A stretch of DNA of 6,282 bases from Treponema sp. (lineage in GTDB: Bacteria > Spirochaetota > Spirochaetia > Treponematales > Breznakiellaceae), in contig JAIRNB010000058.1 of NCBI GenBank assembly GCA_031258265.1, positions 1 through 6,282 of the forward strand, given 5' to 3'. Position numbers and translations under genes: made by a program. This document shows positions 5,544-6,282 of the stretch, one piece after another (position 1 is the first letter of the stretch; every line of letters begins with the position of its first letter). The notes beneath the pieces were generated by a model, which was given only the letters and a program-made list of their open reading frames with translations, ran no database searches and had not been told where the DNA came from.

Positions 5544-5906
5544 GGGGCGCATCCCCGCCCCTCCGGGACAGGGACCGGGCTATCCGGGGCTCCGCGGGTC
5601 CCTTACCCGCTCCGGCCTCCTCGTCCCGCCTTTGGCGGGACTGTGGTGGCCGCTCCGCGCCCCTACTATCCCTTGCGCGCGCAAACTTCGTTTGCGGCCC
5701 GACACGCTTCGCGTGTCGGGCTTGGGAGTTTTGCTTCGCAAAACTCCAGGTACAGGATCGCGGGTTGTGTAACGAATGATGCGGCCAAGCTTTAGCTGGG
5801 GCAGTGCGCGCAGTGCGGTCGCGGCTCACCGCGCGGAGCGCGTTGAAAGTTCCGGGATGCCGAGGGGCCAAAGGCGGCGAAGCGCATACAGTTCTGTTTT
5901 ATGCGC
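5544..5906. repeat. GC-rich non-coding island built of consecutive hairpins
   Basis: About 360 bases between AT-rich flanks, with no believable gene. Perfect stems in order are: 5544-5561 (6 bp), 5594-5610 (6 bp), 5623-5641 (8 bp, TTT loop), 5680-5696 (7 bp, TTC loop), 5697-5721 (11 bp, TTC loop), 5725-5747 (10 bp, TTC loop) and 5830-5842 (5 bp, GGA loop). A final hairpin of 7 bp occupies 5882-5906. The heptamer GCTYCGC occurs at 5589-5595, 5652-5658, 5706-5712 and 5733-5739, and its complement GCGRAGC at 5833-5839 and 5877-5883. GCAGTGCG is directly repeated at 5801-5808 and 5810-5817. It resembles a dispersed intergenic hairpin (REP-like) cassette. A structured RNA is possible, but I recognise no known class. 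Confidence 0.6.
5882..5906 (+). terminator. Possible terminator hairpin at the edge of the hairpin island
   Basis: GCGCATA (5882-5888) pairs perfectly with TATGCGC (5900-5906), and a short inner CAG/CTG stem can form. On the plus strand it is followed after a few bases by T-rich sequence (about 5911-5927), so it could end a plus-strand transcript across the island. On the minus strand, after hicB, it is followed by TTCGCCGCC and does not look like an intrinsic terminator. Confidence 0.3.
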
Positions 5907-5946
5907 AGTCCATTTTGTTTTTATTTTGATGTATTATTTTCATAAT

Positions 5947-6282
5947 TTATTGTAATAAATAATTTAATTCAATTTCTGGGAATACTGTATGTATTTTATT
6001 TATTATAGTTAACGTAGGATTAGACTTTTTCTCTAGTCTTTGATAACTGTAAATATTTTTCATTCCAAGCATTTCTGCAACTTGTTTTTGTGTCATATTG
6101 GAATTAAGTCTATAATTTTTTAATAATACCGCCAAAGCAATTTCCGGTTCAACTTGAATCTTCATTATGTTTTTTTCAACATCCAACGAGTTATCAGGTA
6201 ATGGAAATATAATTTTTGAATCAGAGGGCTCTTCAAGAAATAAATTCAATGCTTCTTCACAGTTTTTATATAGTTCCTCTTG
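5947..6282 (-). CDS. hicB: HicB-family antitoxin, C-terminal part (gene runs off the right edge)
   Basis: The reading frame is open from the window end, so the visible 111 residues are the 3' part and the true start lies outside. An in-frame TTG at 6249 is not the likely start. The visible residues run from a helix ending ELYKNCEEALNLFLEE through an EEPSDSKI linker to a lambda-repressor-like helix-turn-helix (MTQKQVAEMLGMKN, then SYQRLE and NPTL), at about visible residues 63-92. This layout is typical of HicB antitoxins, whose N-terminal RNase H-like domain binds the HicA mRNA-interferase toxin while the HTH represses the hicAB operon. hicA would be expected beyond the window. The gene is markedly AT-rich compared with the CODH operon, suggesting recent transfer. 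An orphan XRE regulator is the alternative, but the EEPSDSKI linker before the HTH favours HicB. Confidence 0.75.
   Translation of the reverse strand, partial: QEELYKNCEEALNLFLEEPSDSKIIFPLPDNSLDVEKNIMKIQVEPEIALAVLLKNYRLNSNMTQKQVAEMLGMKNIYSYQRLEKKSNPTLTIINKIHTVFPEIELNYLLQ

Noticed and set aside
5491..5871. 126-codon minus-strand open frame across the hairpin island
   Set aside because: It translates palindromic GC-rich DNA into an Arg/Ala/Pro-rich sequence with no domain, lacks a clear ribosome binding site, and its 3' end covers the operon promoter.
5544..5906. CRISPR array, tRNA or known riboswitch
   Set aside because: There is no regular repeat-spacer spacing, no cloverleaf and no recognisable riboswitch core; the repeats are local inverted repeats with differing stems.

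Overview
The window looks like bacterial chromosome from a host-associated spirochaete of the Treponema group. This is an inference from three things: the style of the first gene (a signal peptide, a short soluble domain and an outer-membrane barrel, a pattern I associate with treponemes), the anaerobic CO dehydrogenase module, and the intergenic hairpins. I could not search a database, so the taxonomy is tentative.

Layout. Bases 173-1324 (+) encode an exported, probably outer-membrane beta-barrel protein of unknown function. It ends just before a perfect 12-bp hairpin, and the main operon converges on it from the other side. On the minus strand, 5488 down to 1423, four genes are packed tightly: an Rrf2-family regulator with a probable Fe-S site, a Ni-Fe CO dehydrogenase-family protein (CooS), a four-cluster ferredoxin-like electron carrier (CooF), and an FAD/NAD-dependent oxidoreductase. 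The gaps are 43 bp (rrf2-cooS) and 10 bp (cooS-cooF), and cooF overlaps the last gene by 4 bp (ATGA). Electrons released at the CooS active site would pass through its D and B clusters to CooF and then to the flavoprotein and NAD(P), or run in the reverse direction. A strong-looking promoter lies directly before the regulator and appears to give a leaderless transcript. A 14-bp dyad covers its -10 box.

Bases 5544-5906 are a GC-rich, non-coding stretch filled with consecutive hairpins that share TTC (GAA on the other strand) or closely related triloops. Beyond it the composition becomes AT-rich and the 3' part of a hicB antitoxin gene runs off the right edge (minus strand).

The most notable observation is in CooS. 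All Fe-S and C-cluster ligand positions appear to be present, but second-shell catalytic residues of textbook CO dehydrogenases are not. The proton-relay histidines, the active-site lysine, the isoleucine over nickel and the cysteine preceding the Cys ligand are all replaced. The enzyme may be a deviant CooS that does something other than ordinary CO oxidation, wired to an NAD(P) oxidoreductase and controlled by an Fe-S regulator.
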